Below are positions 53,373 to 62,449 of a stretch of 64,000 bases of DNA, piece by piece. How positions within the stretch are numbered: position 1 is the first letter of the stretch; the number at the start of each line of letters is the position of its first letter. The DNA is from Saccharopolyspora elongata (lineage in GTDB: Bacteria > Actinomycetota > Actinomycetes > Mycobacteriales > Pseudonocardiaceae), in NCBI RefSeq assembly GCF_004348985.1, contig NZ_SMKW01000014.1:1-64000 (forward strand), given 5' to 3'. The translations under genes and the position numbers were made by a program. The notes beneath the pieces are model-generated. The model was not told the origin of the DNA and did no database searches. It worked only from the letters and a program-made list of their open reading frames with translations.

Positions 53373-54785
53373 ATGCCACATTCCGTGCCCGCGGCCAGCT
53401 CCCCGCTGCTGGAGCTGGCCATCGACCTGCGCCGCGACGATCCGCGCCCGCTCGCGGTTCAGCTCGCCGACGCGTTGCGGCACGCCGCCACCCTCGGCCA
53501 GCTCCGCGGCGGCGACCGCCTGCCGTCCACGCGCGCGCTCGCGCGACACCTCGAAGTGAGCCGCACGGTGACCGCCGCGGCGTACGAGCAGCTGCACGCC
53601 GAGGGCTGGATCGCCGGCCGGCACGGCTCGGGCACCTACGTCACGACCAGCCCGCCCGGATCGCGGACCGGGGCCACCGCCGGCGCCGAGCGCGGCGCGC
53701 GGCAGGCGGACGAGCCGATGGTGGTGCTGACGCCCGGTGTGCCGTGGGCGGGCGGAGTCGACCGGGCGGCGTGGCGGCGGGCCTGGCGCGCGGCGGCGGA
53801 CACCCCGCCCGACTCGAAGCCGCATCGCGGCGGGTCGGTCGAATACCGCGAAGCCATCGCCGAGCACCTGCTGCGCCACCGCGGTCTGGTCGTCGGCGGG
53901 CTGACGGTGGACAACGTGCTGGCCACCGGCGGCACCACGGCGGCGGTCGTCGAGCTGGCCGGCTCGGTGCTCCGCCGCGGCGCGACGGTCGCCGTGGAGG
54001 AGCCCGGATATCAGCGGGCGGTCGGCGCGCTGCGGTCGGTGGGCGTGCGGGTGGTGGCCGCACCGGTCGATCACGCGGGCATCGTGGTCGATGCCATTCC
54101 GCGCGGCGTGCAGGCGGTCTACTGCTCGCCCGCGCACCAGTACCCGATCGGCGGCCGGTTGCCGGCGGAGCGCCGGATCGCGCTGGTGGAGCGGGCGCGC
54201 GCCGAGGGCTGGCTGATCATCGAGGACGACTACGACGGCGAGCTCCGCTACGACGTGGCGCCGCTGCCGGTGCTCGCGTCGATGGCCCCGGACGTCGTCG
54301 TGCACCTCGGTACGACGAGCAAGATCCTCACCCCGACCCTGGGCGTGGGCTGGATGCTGGCGCCCGACGACGTCGCGTCTTGCGTGCTGCAGCACCGCGA
54401 TCGCACCGGGACCAGCCCGGCTCCGGCGGGGCAGCGCGTGCTGGTGGAGCTCGCCCGGCACGGCGACCTCGGACGGCACCTGCGACGCCTGCGGCGGGAG
54501 CTGTCGCAGCGCCGGGCGTTCGTGGTGGAGAAGCTCGCCGCCGAAGGCGTCGAGGTGTTCGGCGACCGAGCCGGGGCGCACGTGGTGCTGCCGCTGCCGG
54601 ACGCGAAGATCGAGCAGCACGTGGTCGCGATGGCTGCGGAGCACGGACTGGTGCTCGACGGGCTGCGGCGGCACCACTGCGGTCCGCAGCAGTGGTTCGG
54701 GTTGGCGCTCGGCTACGCCGCGTGCTCGCGCGATGAACTGGAACGCGCGCTGCCGATCCTGGCCCGGCTGTGCGGGAACGCGTGA
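53373..54785 (+). CDS. MocR/PdxR-type GntR regulator with aminotransferase domain
   Basis: The 470-aa protein has a GntR winged helix (residues 15-85: RPLAVQLADALRHAATLGQL, RLPSTRALARHLEVSRTVTAAAYEQL) joined to a fold-type I aminotransferase domain with YCSPAHQYPIGGRLP, IIEDDYDGELRYD and the PLP lysine in LGTTSKILTPTLGVGWM (near 315). MocR proteins use PLP as effector. The ATG follows AGGGAG by 9 nt. It likely controls itself and the divergent PNPOx-like/GNAT pair. Confidence 0.93.
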   Translation: MPHSVPAASSPLLELAIDLRRDDPRPLAVQLADALRHAATLGQLRGGDRLPSTRALARHLEVSRTVTAAAYEQLHAEGWIAGRHGSGTYVTTSPPGSRTGATAGAERGARQADEPMVVLTPGVPWAGGVDRAAWRRAWRAAADTPPDSKPHRGGSVEYREAIAEHLLRHRGLVVGGLTVDNVLATGGTTAAVVELAGSVLRRGATVAVEEPGYQRAVGALRSVGVRVVAAPVDHAGIVVDAIPRGVQAVYCSPAHQYPIGGRLPAERRIALVERARAEGWLIIEDDYDGELRYDVAPLPVLASMAPDVVVHLGTTSKILTPTLGVGWMLAPDDVASCVLQHRDRTGTSPAPAGQRVLVELARHGDLGRHLRRLRRELSQRRAFVVEKLAAEGVEVFGDRAGAHVVLPLPDAKIEQHVVAMAAEHGLVLDGLRRHHCGPQQWFGLALGYAACSRDELERALPILARLCGNA

Positions 54786-54868
54786 AACAGCTCGCTCGCG
54801 GCGGGGGAGCCGATCGGTTCCGCTGCACGCCGGTCAACCTTTGTGAAACGGGCCTTCGGCACGGCAGG

Positions 54869-54874
54869 TAGGGT
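54869..54874 (+). promoter_or_regulatory. -10 box TAGGGT of leaderless ddl
   Basis: TAGGGT ends 7 nt before the ATG at 54882. It excludes the longer frame from 54843. Confidence 0.55.
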
Positions 54875-54881
54875 CCGGCGC

Positions 54882-55973
54882 ATGACACAGCGCAAGACCC
54901 GGGTGGCCGTCGTCTTCGGCGGGCGCAGCACCGAGCACGGCATTTCCTGCGTGTCCGCCGGTAGCGTGCTCGCGCACCTGGACCAGGACCGCTTCGAGAT
55001 CCTGCCGGTCGGCATCACCCGAGAGGGCGCCTGGGTGCTCGGCACCGACGACCCGAAGCAGTTGGAGATCCGGGACCGCCAGGCACCCGAGGTCGCGCCG
55101 AACACCGCGCTCGCGCTGCCCGGTGACCCCACCCGCCGCGAGCTGGTACTGCTGGAGCCGGGCCGCGGCGGCGAGGTGCTGTCGTCGGTCGACGTGGTGT
55201 TCCCGGTGCTGCACGGCGCGTTCGGCGAGGACGGCACCATCCAGGGGCTGCTGGAGATGGCCGACGTGCCCTACGTCGGGGCGGGCGTGCTCTCCAGCGC
55301 CGTGTCGATGGACAAGGAGTACACCAAGAAGCTGCTCGCCGCGGAGGGCCTGGGGGTGGGGCGCTTCGAGGTGCTGCGCCGCGATCAGGCCACGCTGGAC
55401 GAGCGGCAGCGCGAACGGCTCGGGCTGCCGGTGTTCGTCAAGCCGACGCGGGCCGGATCGTCGCTGGGCATCACCAAGGTCACCGACTGGGCGGACCTGG
55501 ACGCGGCGATCGCGGAGGCGCGGCGCACCGACCCGAAGGTGATCATCGAGTCGGCGGTGGTGGGCCGCGAGATCGAGTGCGGCGTGCTGGAGTTCCCGGA
55601 CGGCCGGATCGAGGCGTCGTTGCCCGCCGAGCTGCGGGTCACCGGCGAATCCGACTGGTACGACTACGAGTCCAAGTACCTCGACGACGTCACCGAGTTC
55701 GACATCCCGGCCAAGATCGGCGACGACGCGATCGAGGAGCTGCGCGCCGCGGCGGTGCGGGCCTTCCGCGCGCTGGACTGCCAGGGCTTGGCGCGGGTCG
55801 ACTTCTTCCTCGCCGAGGACGGCGAGCTGATCGTCAACGAGGTCAACACGATGCCGGGCTTCACGGCGATCTCGCTGTACCCGCGGATGTGGGCGGACAC
55901 GGGCGTCGACTACCGGACCCTGCTGACCACCCTCGTCGAAACGGCGATCTCCCGGGGCACCGGCCTCCGCTGA
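54882..55973 (+). CDS. ddl: D-alanine--D-alanine ligase
   Basis: Ddl joins two D-Ala residues with ATP for peptidoglycan synthesis. The 363-aa ATP-grasp protein has [23 protein letters not shown] (near 7-29), [53 protein letters not shown] and [19 protein letters not shown]. The serine, lysine and glutamate ligands are in place, and nothing suggests a D-Lac variant. It is followed by repeat copy E. Confidence 0.97.
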   Translation: MTQRKTRVAVVFGGRSTEHGISCVSAGSVLAHLDQDRFEILPVGITREGAWVLGTDDPKQLEIRDRQAPEVAPNTALALPGDPTRRELVLLEPGRGGEVLSSVDVVFPVLHGAFGEDGTIQGLLEMADVPYVGAGVLSSAVSMDKEYTKKLLAAEGLGVGRFEVLRRDQATLDERQRERLGLPVFVKPTRAGSSLGITKVTDWADLDAAIAEARRTDPKVIIESAVVGREIECGVLEFPDGRIEASLPAELRVTGESDWYDYESKYLDDVTEFDIPAKIGDDAIEELRAAAVRAFRALDCQGLARVDFFLAEDGELIVNEVNTMPGFTAISLYPRMWADTGVDYRTLLTTLVETAISRGTGLR

Positions 55974-55993
55974 CCCGGCGGTTTCCGCGGCCT

Positions 55994-56182
55994 GTTTCCA
56001 AACTCGTTTTGCGTGGCGGTGCAGGTGGCGGCCCCCCTGCGGGAGTTACAGACGCCGCCTGGCTGTGGGATCCCCGATTTATGTATGCCCAATACACGGC
56101 ATCGGGGCTGTCCTCGCCAGGCGACGTCTGAGAACCCGCGGCGGTGCGAGTCGCGTAGGCGGGCTAAGCGGCTTCGCCGCTT
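55994..56182 (+). repeat. Structured intergenic repeat, copy E
   Basis: Outer stem CAGACG / CGTCTG and CGCCTGGC / GCCAGGCG, middle CCCCGA / TCGGGG, apical TGTAT / ATACA, and 3' hairpin AAGCGGC-TTC-GCCGCTT, flanked by GGCGGTGCAGGTGGC and GGCGGTGCGAGTCGC. The first 32 nt equal those of copy A except for its neighbour. It separates the convergent ddl and DUF3515 genes. Confidence 0.85.
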
Positions 56183-56274
56183 CAAAGAACAAAAGCCCGC
56201 GCTACCACACCCGACTGCACCACCTCCAAAACAGCCGCTGGAGCAGCACAAAACGTGCACGGCCTTTTGGCGCG

Positions 56275-56892
56275 TCAGGGGAAGACCGGCTGCTTGGGGA
56301 AGGTGTTGCGGAGGATCTCGGAGAGGTCCTGGATGGGGCCGGTCCCGGTGCCCTCAGGGGCGGTGAGCGCGACGTACACGGGGCGGTCGACCGCCAGCCA
56401 CGAAGTGTCGCCGCCCTGGTTGATCTCAAGCCAGCTGACGCCGGAGACGTCCAGCAGCTGCGCCGTCGGCGTCAGCTCCTGCGGCGCGTCGATGCCGCAC
56501 CGCACGGTCAGCGGGTCGTGCTTCGCATCTCCCCACGCGACGGTTCCCGCCGGCGCCGGCTCCGCCAGCGCGCGGCGCGGCACGAGCGCGTCGCCCACGG
56601 CCAGCTCGCGCGGCAGCGCTTCGAGCACCGCCGCGCACTCCGGCGACGACGCCTTCGGCGCCGGGACGGGCGCGAGCGGAAGCGGCCCGCTTCGCCGGGC
56701 CGCCTCCGCTTCCGCTTGGGCTTGCTGCGCCTGGTGCTCGCCGTACCAGCCGTACGCGCCGACGCCGGCGACCGCCAGGGCGAGGAGTGCGCCGAGCGTG
56801 ATCGCCACGATCAACACCGGCCGGGGCAATCCGGGCGCTGATTGGTGAACCACGTCGTCCACTACAGCACGGCCGCCGCCAGGTGCGGTCAC
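56275..56892 (-). CDS. DUF3515 family membrane-anchored protein
   Basis: The 205-aa protein has one membrane helix (residues 25-50: PVLIVAITLGALLALAVAGVG) and an extracytoplasmic domain with two cysteines (SPECAAVLEALPREL and LTVRCGIDAPQEL) that may form a disulfide. It matches Rv2980 in position between ddl and thiL. The role is unknown; the ddl neighbourhood hints at the cell envelope. The GTG start is taken as the farthest upstream start consistent with a short cytoplasmic tail. Confidence 0.85.
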   Translation of the reverse strand: MTAPGGGRAVVDDVVHQSAPGLPRPVLIVAITLGALLALAVAGVGAYGWYGEHQAQQAQAEAEAARRSGPLPLAPVPAPKASSPECAAVLEALPRELAVGDALVPRRALAEPAPAGTVAWGDAKHDPLTVRCGIDAPQELTPTAQLLDVSGVSWLEINQGGDTSWLAVDRPVYVALTAPEGTGTGPIQDLSEILRNTFPKQPVFP

Positions 56893-57022
56893 CGGCCCGG
56901 CCGTGCTCCACTCTGGTGCGGGCTGCCCACCCGCGCTTTCCTCGAGCGGCGCCGCCGCCCGGGGTGGCTCGCGCCGCTGCGGGAGATCTCCGGCGACGCG
57001 CGACCAGTTCAGTGACGGATCG

Positions 57023-57256
57023 TCACAGGTGCACCACGGGGCAGGTCAGGGTGCGGGTGATGCCTTCGACGTTCTGGATCTTCGCCACGACCATCTTGCC
57101 GAGCAGGTCGACGTTCTCGGCCTCGGCGCGCACGATCACGTCGTACGGGCCGGTGACGTCTTCGGCGCTGATGATGCCGGCGAAGTCCTTGATCTCATTG
57201 GCGACCGTGGCGGCCTTGCCGACTTCGGTCTGGATGAGGATGTATGCCTGAACCAC
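57023..57256 (-). CDS. Lrp/AsnC ligand-binding domain protein (stand-alone RAM domain)
   Basis: The 77-aa protein consists only of the Lrp/AsnC effector (RAM) domain: VQAYILIQTEVGKAATVANEI, ISAEDVTGPYDVIVRAEAENVDLLGK, and IQNVEGITRTLTCPVVHL. There is no DNA-binding helix-turn-helix. Such single-domain proteins bind amino acids and may modulate full-length Lrp proteins. The GTG start has AGGGG upstream. It is divergent from thiL. Confidence 0.9.
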   Translation of the reverse strand: MVQAYILIQTEVGKAATVANEIKDFAGIISAEDVTGPYDVIVRAEAENVDLLGKMVVAKIQNVEGITRTLTCPVVHL

Positions 57257-57353
57257 GGCGTGCCCCTTCGTGTGGCCGATGTGCTCGGGGTAGGAAACTG
57301 GCAGAAAGCTACCCCATCGGACCGAGCGGATGCTCAAGGAAGGAAGGTCCCAG

Positions 57354-58319
57354 TTGGGTCCTGATTCATCGCAGGACGCACAGACCGTTTCCCAGCTGGG
57401 TGAGTTCGGCCTCATCGATCGGGTTACGGCCGGGCGGCCGCAGTCACCTGGCACGTTGATCGGGCCGGGCGACGACGCCGCGGTCCTGGCGGCCCCGGAC
57501 GGCCGGGTGGTGGCCGCAACCGACGTGCTGGTCGAAGGGGTGCACTTCCGTTTCGACTGGTCGACACCGGAGCAGGTGGGCCGCAAGGCCGTCGCCGTGA
57601 ACCTCTCGGACATCGCCGCGATGGGCGCGGTGCCGACCGGTCTGCTGGTGGGCCTGGCCTGCTCCCCGGACCTGCCGACGAACGTGGCCGACGAGCTGTC
57701 CGCGGGCATGTGGGAAGAAGCACAGCGGGTCGGCATCGGCATCGTCGGCGGAGACATGGTGTCGGCGACCTCACTGACGATCTCGATCACAGCGCTGGGC
57801 GACCTGCAGGGCCGGGAGCCGGTCACGCGGTCGGGCGCGCGGCCGGGGGACGTGGTCGCGGTGGCCGGGCGGCTGGGCTGGTCGGCGGCCGGTTTGGCCG
57901 TGCTGGGGCGGGGTTTCCGCTCGCCGGTCGCGGTCGTCGGCGCGCACCGCGTGCCGGAGCCGCCGTACGCGGCGGGGCCGCAGGCGGCCGTCGCGGGCGC
58001 GACGTCCATGGTGGACACCTCGGACGGGCTGCTGGCCGATCTCGGGCACATCGCCGAGGCGTCGCAGGTGGCCATCGACGTCCGGACCGAGCAGGTCGAG
58101 GTGCCGCAGCGGCTGACCGAGGTCGCCTCGGCGCTGGGCGCGGATGCCCGGCACTGGGTGCTCACCGGCGGCGAGGACCAGGCGCTGGCCGCGACGTTCC
58201 CGCCGGGACGTCCGCTGCCGGAGGGCTGGCACGCAATCGGCGTGGTCGCCGAGGGCGCCGGTGTCACGGTGGACGGTGGCGAGTACGAGGGCCCGGCGGG
58301 CTGGGAGCACTGGCGTTGA
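57354..58319 (+). CDS. thiL: Thiamine-monophosphate kinase
   Basis: ThiL phosphorylates thiamine monophosphate to the diphosphate coenzyme. The 321-aa product has LGEFGLIDRV, the GPGDDAAVL motif, TDVLVEGVHFRFDWSTPEQVGRKAVAVNLSDIAAMGA by position (50-87), GGDMVSATSLTISITALG, MVDTSDGLLADLGHIAEAS and TGGEDQALAATF. TTG at 57354 is chosen because AAGGAAGG stands 6-8 nt upstream; ATG at 57330 is in frame but has no ribosome binding site. TPP made here is the cofactor of IlvB. Confidence 0.94.
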   Translation: MGPDSSQDAQTVSQLGEFGLIDRVTAGRPQSPGTLIGPGDDAAVLAAPDGRVVAATDVLVEGVHFRFDWSTPEQVGRKAVAVNLSDIAAMGAVPTGLLVGLACSPDLPTNVADELSAGMWEEAQRVGIGIVGGDMVSATSLTISITALGDLQGREPVTRSGARPGDVVAVAGRLGWSAAGLAVLGRGFRSPVAVVGAHRVPEPPYAAGPQAAVAGATSMVDTSDGLLADLGHIAEASQVAIDVRTEQVEVPQRLTEVASALGADARHWVLTGGEDQALAATFPPGRPLPEGWHAIGVVAEGAGVTVDGGEYEGPAGWEHWR

Positions 58320-58339
58320 TGCGGGATCGCCGAGGGCTT

Positions 58340-58398
58340 CCCCGAACGCGGAGAACCCCGATGCGCCACTGGCGCATCGGGGTTCTCCGCGTTCGGGG
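58340..58398. terminator. Perfect 28-bp hairpin between thiL and MFS genes
   Basis: The 28-nt arm 58340-58367 is the exact reverse complement of 58371-58398, with loop ACT. It lies 20 nt after thiL and 3 nt before the stop of the convergent MFS gene. It is longer than any other terminator in the window. Confidence 0.9.
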
Positions 58399-58401
58399 CG
58401 A

Positions 58402-59739
58402 CTAGCTCGCCGAGGAACTCGCCGGGGCGGGCGCGTCCTGCATCAGCGGCTTGTTCGCCGTCTCCTTCATCAGCAGGATCGGCACCAGCGCCACCAGGGC
58501 CGCGGCCATCAGGTAGAACGCCGGGAACATGGTGTTGCCGGTCGAGGTGACCACGGCGTCGTTGACCAGCGGCGCGGTCCCGCCGAAGGCCGCCGTGGAG
58601 ATGTTGTACCCGATGCAGAAGGCCGCGTAGCGGACCTTCGTCGGGAACATCGCCGGCAGCGTCGCCGCCAGCGGCCCGATCAGCTGCACGTGCCCGATCG
58701 CCAGCAGGCCCAGCCCCAGGATCGTGGTCAGCACGGTGCCCTGGGAGATCAGCATGAACGCCGGGATCGGCAGCACGATGAAGCAGATCGCCGCGGACAG
58801 GAACAGCGGCTTGCGGCCGATCCGGTCCGACAGCGCGCCCACCGGGGTGATGATCACCAGCATGAACAGCACCGTGAGCAGCAGCGGGACCAGGACCTGG
58901 TACTCCTGACCGTCCTCCACGTGGAGCGTGTTCTTGAGGTACGTCTCCATGTAGGTCAGGATCGTGTAGTTGGCGATGTTGATCAGCACCACGATGCCCA
59001 TCAGGATCAGCAGCTGCCGCCACCATTCCTTGATCAGGTCCTTCAGCGGCGACTTGGCCACCTGGTGCGTCGCTTCCAGCTGCTTGAACGCCGGCGTGTC
59101 CTCCAGCTTGCTCCGCAAGTAGAGGCCGACTGCGCCGAGCGGACCGGCGATCAGGAACGGAATGCGCCAGCCCCAGCTTTCCATCGAGGCGCTGTCGAGG
59201 TTCAAGATCAGGATCGTCGGCACCAGCGCGCCGAATCCGAATCCGACGAGCGTGCCGAATTCCAGCCAGCTACCCCAGAAGCCGCGGCGGCGGTCCGGTG
59301 CGAACTCGGCGATGTAGGTCGCCGCGCCGCCGTATTCGCCGCCGGTCGAGAAGCCCTGCAGCAACCTGCACAGCAGCAGGAGCATCGGCGCGAAGACGCC
59401 GATGGCCTCGTAAGTCGGCAGCAGACCGATGACGAACGTCGATCCGGACATCAGCAGGATCGTCAGCGCCAGCACCTTCTGCCTGCCGATCCGGTCGCCC
59501 AGCGGGCCGAAGAACAGGCTGCCCAGCGGCCGGAACAGGAAGGAGATCGCGAAGACGCCGAAGGCCGAGATGGTCTCGAGCGGGCCGGGGAAGAACTGGT
59601 GGCCCACGTATGCGGCCACATATGCATATACGCCGAAGTCGTACCACTCCGTGCAGTTGCCGATTGCCGCTGCGCCGACCGCGCGACGGAGCAGAGAGCG
59701 CTGCTCGGCTGATGTTTCGGCTGATTCCTGCGAAGTCAT
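58402..59739 (-). CDS. MFS transporter, metabolite:H+ symporter family
   Basis: The 445-aa protein has about 12 membrane helices and the family marks [16 protein letters not shown] (residues about 27-42), [17 protein letters not shown] between helices 2 and 3, [18 protein letters not shown] and [13 protein letters not shown]. It resembles ProP, KgtP and ShiA symporters for osmolytes, dicarboxylates or shikimate; the substrate cannot be told. ATG at 59739 is preferred over GTG at 59754, which lies in the ribosome binding site. Confidence 0.9.
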   Translation of the reverse strand: MTSQESAETSAEQRSLLRRAVGAAAIGNCTEWYDFGVYAYVAAYVGHQFFPGPLETISAFGVFAISFLFRPLGSLFFGPLGDRIGRQKVLALTILLMSGSTFVIGLLPTYEAIGVFAPMLLLLCRLLQGFSTGGEYGGAATYIAEFAPDRRRGFWGSWLEFGTLVGFGFGALVPTILILNLDSASMESWGWRIPFLIAGPLGAVGLYLRSKLEDTPAFKQLEATHQVAKSPLKDLIKEWWRQLLILMGIVVLINIANYTILTYMETYLKNTLHVEDGQEYQVLVPLLLTVLFMLVIITPVGALSDRIGRKPLFLSAAICFIVLPIPAFMLISQGTVLTTILGLGLLAIGHVQLIGPLAATLPAMFPTKVRYAAFCIGYNISTAAFGGTAPLVNDAVVTSTGNTMFPAFYLMAAALVALVPILLMKETANKPLMQDAPAPASSSAS

Positions 59740-60108
59740 GAGTTTGCGGCCCACCTCCGGGTCATGCCATCCACCCTTGCGGTCTTCAGAACTCCGGTGA
59801 ACCTAGCCGAGCGGCCTTGAGGAGGCCACCAAAAGACGTGGATTGCGTTATTGCGATGTTATTTCCTATATGCAAAAGGTCACCGATCGAGCGGTCCGCG
59901 CGTTGTGCCGGAGTGTCGCCGATTTGACAGCCGAATTCGGCGGATGACTAGCGGAAATGGTGCTTTCGTGTGACAACCGGATACGGGTGTGCGCCATATC
60001 GCCTGGCATGTTACTTCCATCGAGTGTGACGTGCGACACATTGACCGTTCGAAGTCGATCTCGGGGGTTGTCCGGAGGGCGATCTTGGTAGCTCGCTAGG
60101 GTGCTCGG
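59740..60108. promoter_or_regulatory. Divergent region between MFS gene and ung
   Basis: No gene is seen. An AT-rich patch at about 59843-59880 probably holds the MFS promoter (on the - strand, TTGCAT followed by AATAAC-type sequence). A TGTGAC-like half-site near 60025 is not clearly palindromic. The ung -10 lies at 60097-60102. Confidence 0.4.
60097..60102 (+). promoter_or_regulatory. -10 box TAGGGT of leaderless ung
   Basis: TAGGGT ends 6 nt before the ung ATG, with no Shine-Dalgarno. Confidence 0.55.
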
Positions 60109-60783
60109 ATGGTCGCACAGCCGTTGCACGAACTCGTGGAGGCCGGGTGGGCGAAAGCCCTGGAGCCGGTCGCCGATCAGATCAAGAAGATGGGCGAGTT
60201 CCTGCGCACCGAGGTAGCCGAGGGCCGGACGTACCTGCCCGCCCCGGAGCACGTGCTCCGCGCCTTCCAGCAGCCGTTCCACGACGTGCGGGTGCTGATC
60301 GTGGGCCAGGACCCGTACCCGACGCCCGGGCACGCGGTCGGCCTCAGCTTCTCCGTCGCGCCCGGCGTCGCGCCGCCGCGCAGCCTGGTCAACATCTACC
60401 GCGAGTACACCGAGGACCTCGGCCACCCCACGCCCTCCGGGGGCGACCTCACGCCGTGGACCGAGCGGGGGGTGCTGCTGCTCAACAGGGCGCTGACGGT
60501 CCGGCCCCGCAACCCCGGTTCGCACCGGGGCAAGGGCTGGGAGGAGATCACCGCGCAGGCCATCCGCGCGCTGGCCGCGCGGGAGGAGCCGCTGGTGGCG
60601 ATCCTCTGGGGCCGCGACGCCCGCGACCTGCGCCCGCTGATGCCCGGCGTGGAGTGCGTCGAATCGCCGCACCCGAGCCCGATGTCGGCCGACCGCGGCT
60701 TCTTCGGTTCCCGCCCGTTCAGCCGGGTGAACGAGATCCTCGAACGCCGCGGCATGGAACCCATCGACTGGAAGCTGCCGTAG
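60109..60783 (+). CDS. ung: Uracil-DNA glycosylase
   Basis: Ung removes uracil from DNA to start base-excision repair. The 224-aa family 1 enzyme has the water-activating motif [19 protein letters not shown] (near 65-83), [20 protein letters not shown] and the [21 protein letters not shown] loop near 187. Length is normal. It matches Rv2976c in position beside thiL. Repeat copy F starts 20 nt downstream. Confidence 0.97.
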   Translation: MVAQPLHELVEAGWAKALEPVADQIKKMGEFLRTEVAEGRTYLPAPEHVLRAFQQPFHDVRVLIVGQDPYPTPGHAVGLSFSVAPGVAPPRSLVNIYREYTEDLGHPTPSGGDLTPWTERGVLLLNRALTVRPRNPGSHRGKGWEEITAQAIRALAAREEPLVAILWGRDARDLRPLMPGVECVESPHPSPMSADRGFFGSRPFSRVNEILERRGMEPIDWKLP

Positions 60784-60803
60784 AAGGGTTTCTGCTGGCC
60801 TTG

Positions 60804-60971
60804 CTCAGCGGTGCAGGTGGCGGAACCTCAGACGCCGCCTGGACTGTGGGAGCCCCGACTTACGTATGACCAATACGCGGCGTCGGGGCTGTCCTCGCCA
60901 GGCGACGTCTGAGAACCCGCGGCGGCGCAAGTTGCGAGCGTGGCGAAAGAGAAAGCGGCTGCGCCGCTTGC
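60804..60971 (+). repeat. Structured intergenic repeat, copy F
   Basis: Outer stem CTCAGACG / CGTCTGAG and CGCCTGG / CCAGGCG, middle CCCCGAC / GTCGGGG, apical CGTAT / ATACG, and 3' hairpin AAGCGGC-TGC-GCCGCTT. The rest of the gap to 61105 shows nothing else. Confidence 0.85.
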
Positions 60972-61105
60972 CTGACCGCCCAGTATCGCCGAGCAAGCCC
61001 CGGCGCGGGCGCGTTTTGCCTGTTCGCGGCGTATGGATTTCGGTTCCGCCCGGTCGTACATTGGCCCTTGCCGGATGATGCGTTCAGGGCGGAAGAAGGC
61101 TCGTC

Positions 61106-61693
61106 ATGAGAGCCGGCCGGAACGGCAGCGAGCTGCGGTGCCTGATCCGCAGGATCTTTCCGGGCGCGAACCCGCTGCGGCGGCGCACCGACTACTTCGA
61201 GCCCGCCGCGCTGCTGCTGGTCGCGCTGATCGCGGTCGCCACGGTGGTGGCGGCCCTGTTCGTCGCGCAGTCCGAGCTGCGCGGTCGGCTCGCCGACGTG
61301 GATCGCGAGCAGACGGCCAAGCACCAGGTGGTGGCGACGGTCGTCGCCGAGCTCGGCGCCGGCGCCGGGAACGCGCACCGGCCGGTCGCGGTGCGCTGGG
61401 GGCAGCCGCCGGACGAGCGCTTCGCCGTCATCGAGCTACCGGCCCGCGCCCCGGCGGCCGGAACCGTCCCGGTGTGGCTGGACCAGCAGGGCCGGCCGAC
61501 CTCGCCGCCGCTGACCCGCGCCGAGGCGACCCAGGCCGCAGGCATGGCCGGGGCGAGCGTGCTGCTCGGATCTGCGCTGGTCACCACGATCGCCCTGATG
61601 GGGGCCCGGTTGATCGTGACCCACAGGCGGCTCGCAGCCTGGGCCGCGGAGTGGGAGAAGGTAGGCCCCCAATGGCGCAACCACGCCTCATGA
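61106..61693 (+). CDS. Rv1733c-like membrane protein
   Basis: The 195-aa protein has the actinobacterial Rv1733c-family layout: a basic start with NPLRRRTDYFEPAALLLV, a first membrane helix (about 33-53), a roughly 90-residue extracytoplasmic part containing PVWLDQQGRPTSPPLTRAEA, and a second helix (about 148-168, GASVLLGSALVTTIALMG) followed by RLAAWAAEWEKVGPQW. The function is unknown. It is framed by repeat copies F and G. Confidence 0.82.
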   Translation: MRAGRNGSELRCLIRRIFPGANPLRRRTDYFEPAALLLVALIAVATVVAALFVAQSELRGRLADVDREQTAKHQVVATVVAELGAGAGNAHRPVAVRWGQPPDERFAVIELPARAPAAGTVPVWLDQQGRPTSPPLTRAEATQAAGMAGASVLLGSALVTTIALMGARLIVTHRRLAAWAAEWEKVGPQWRNHAS

Positions 61694-61882
61694 ACGGTAC
61701 GTGGTCCTTTTGCGTGGCGGTGCGGGTGGCGGAACCTCAGATGCCGCCTCGGCTGCGGGATCCCCGACTTGTGTATGCCCAATACACGGCGCTGGGGCTG
61801 TCCTCGCGAGGACGACATCTGAGAACCCGCGGCGGTGCAAGTCGCATGCGTGGTGAGAGAGGAAGCGGCTCGCGCCGCTTGC
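61691..61882 (+). repeat. Structured intergenic repeat, copy G
   Basis: Outer stem CTCAGATG / CATCTGAG and CCTCG / CGAGG, middle CCCC / GGGG, apical GTGTAT / ATACAC, 3' hairpin AAGCGGC-TCGC-GCCGCTT, flanked by GGCGGTGCGGGTGGC and GGCGGTGCAAGTCGC. It touches the stop codon of the Rv1733c-like gene. Confidence 0.85.
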
Positions 61883-61924
61883 CTGGCGGCGAGGCGTCGC
61901 TCAGTGCATTGACGGAGCACGCAG

Positions 61925-61955
61925 AAAGCCCCGGGGCGTTGGGCCCCGGGGCTTT
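61925..61955 (-). terminator. Terminator of rpmB
   Basis: AAAGCCCCGGGGC (61925-61937) pairs perfectly with 61943-61955 around a 5-nt loop, 15 nt after the rpmB stop. Confidence 0.85.
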
Positions 61956-61969
61956 GCGCGCAGTCGAGT

Positions 61970-62161
61970 TCAGCCGCGGACGACCTTGCCGGCCTTCAGG
62001 CAAGAGGTGCACACGTTCATGCGCTTGCGCTGCGAAAGGCCGATCTTGGCGTGCACGGTCTGAATGTTCGGGTTCCACCGGCGCTTGGTCTTCCGGTGGG
62101 AGTGCGAGACCGAGTTGCCGAAGCCTGGTCCCTTACCGCAGACGTCGCAGACGGCAGCCAC
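61970..62161 (-). CDS. rpmB: 50S ribosomal protein bL28
   Basis: The 63-aa product has the bL28 pattern [26 protein letters not shown] and a second pair of cysteines in [11 protein letters not shown], so it is the zinc-binding (C+) form; zinc-free paralogues are usually elsewhere. GTG at 62161 is chosen because AAGGGG lies 8 nt upstream; a GTG at 62170 falls in that ribosome binding site. It is divergent from the DAK gene. Confidence 0.95.
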   Translation of the reverse strand: MAAVCDVCGKGPGFGNSVSHSHRKTKRRWNPNIQTVHAKIGLSQRKRMNVCTSCLKAGKVVRG

Positions 62162-62403
62162 GTCAGACACCCCTTAACTTTGCTTGACGGTTACAGCGAT
62201 GAGAGCCGCAAGCGCACCACGGCCGCATCAGCCTCGCGTGAGCGCTCACTGTCCACCGCCGTGACCGGCGGCCTCAGCCCGGAGAACCCGGTTGCCCGGG
62301 GTCATCGCCACCCTGGGACCGGATCAGTGTAGCCCACCGGCGGAGGCGCTTCCGGCGGTGGGGGCGAGTGCCGATGCGTGCCGAACCTGGCGCGGACAGC
62401 GAC

Positions 62404-62409
62404 TAGTCT
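62404..62409 (+). promoter_or_regulatory. Candidate -10 box of the DAK gene
   Basis: TAGTCT lies 41 nt before the GTG. Here a leader with GGGAGG at 62438-62443 follows, unlike the leaderless genes. Confidence 0.4.
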
Positions 62410-62449
62410 CGGACAATCCGATCGTAGGTGGCTGCGTGGGAGGTCGCGG

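Noticed and set aside
57257-57353. TPP riboswitch upstream of thiL
   Set aside because: The gap is under 100 nt and I see no conserved CTGAGA / ACCTGA-type elements.
60025-60040. CRP-like TGTGA site upstream of ung
   Set aside because: Only one half-site fits, and the partner half does not match TCACA.
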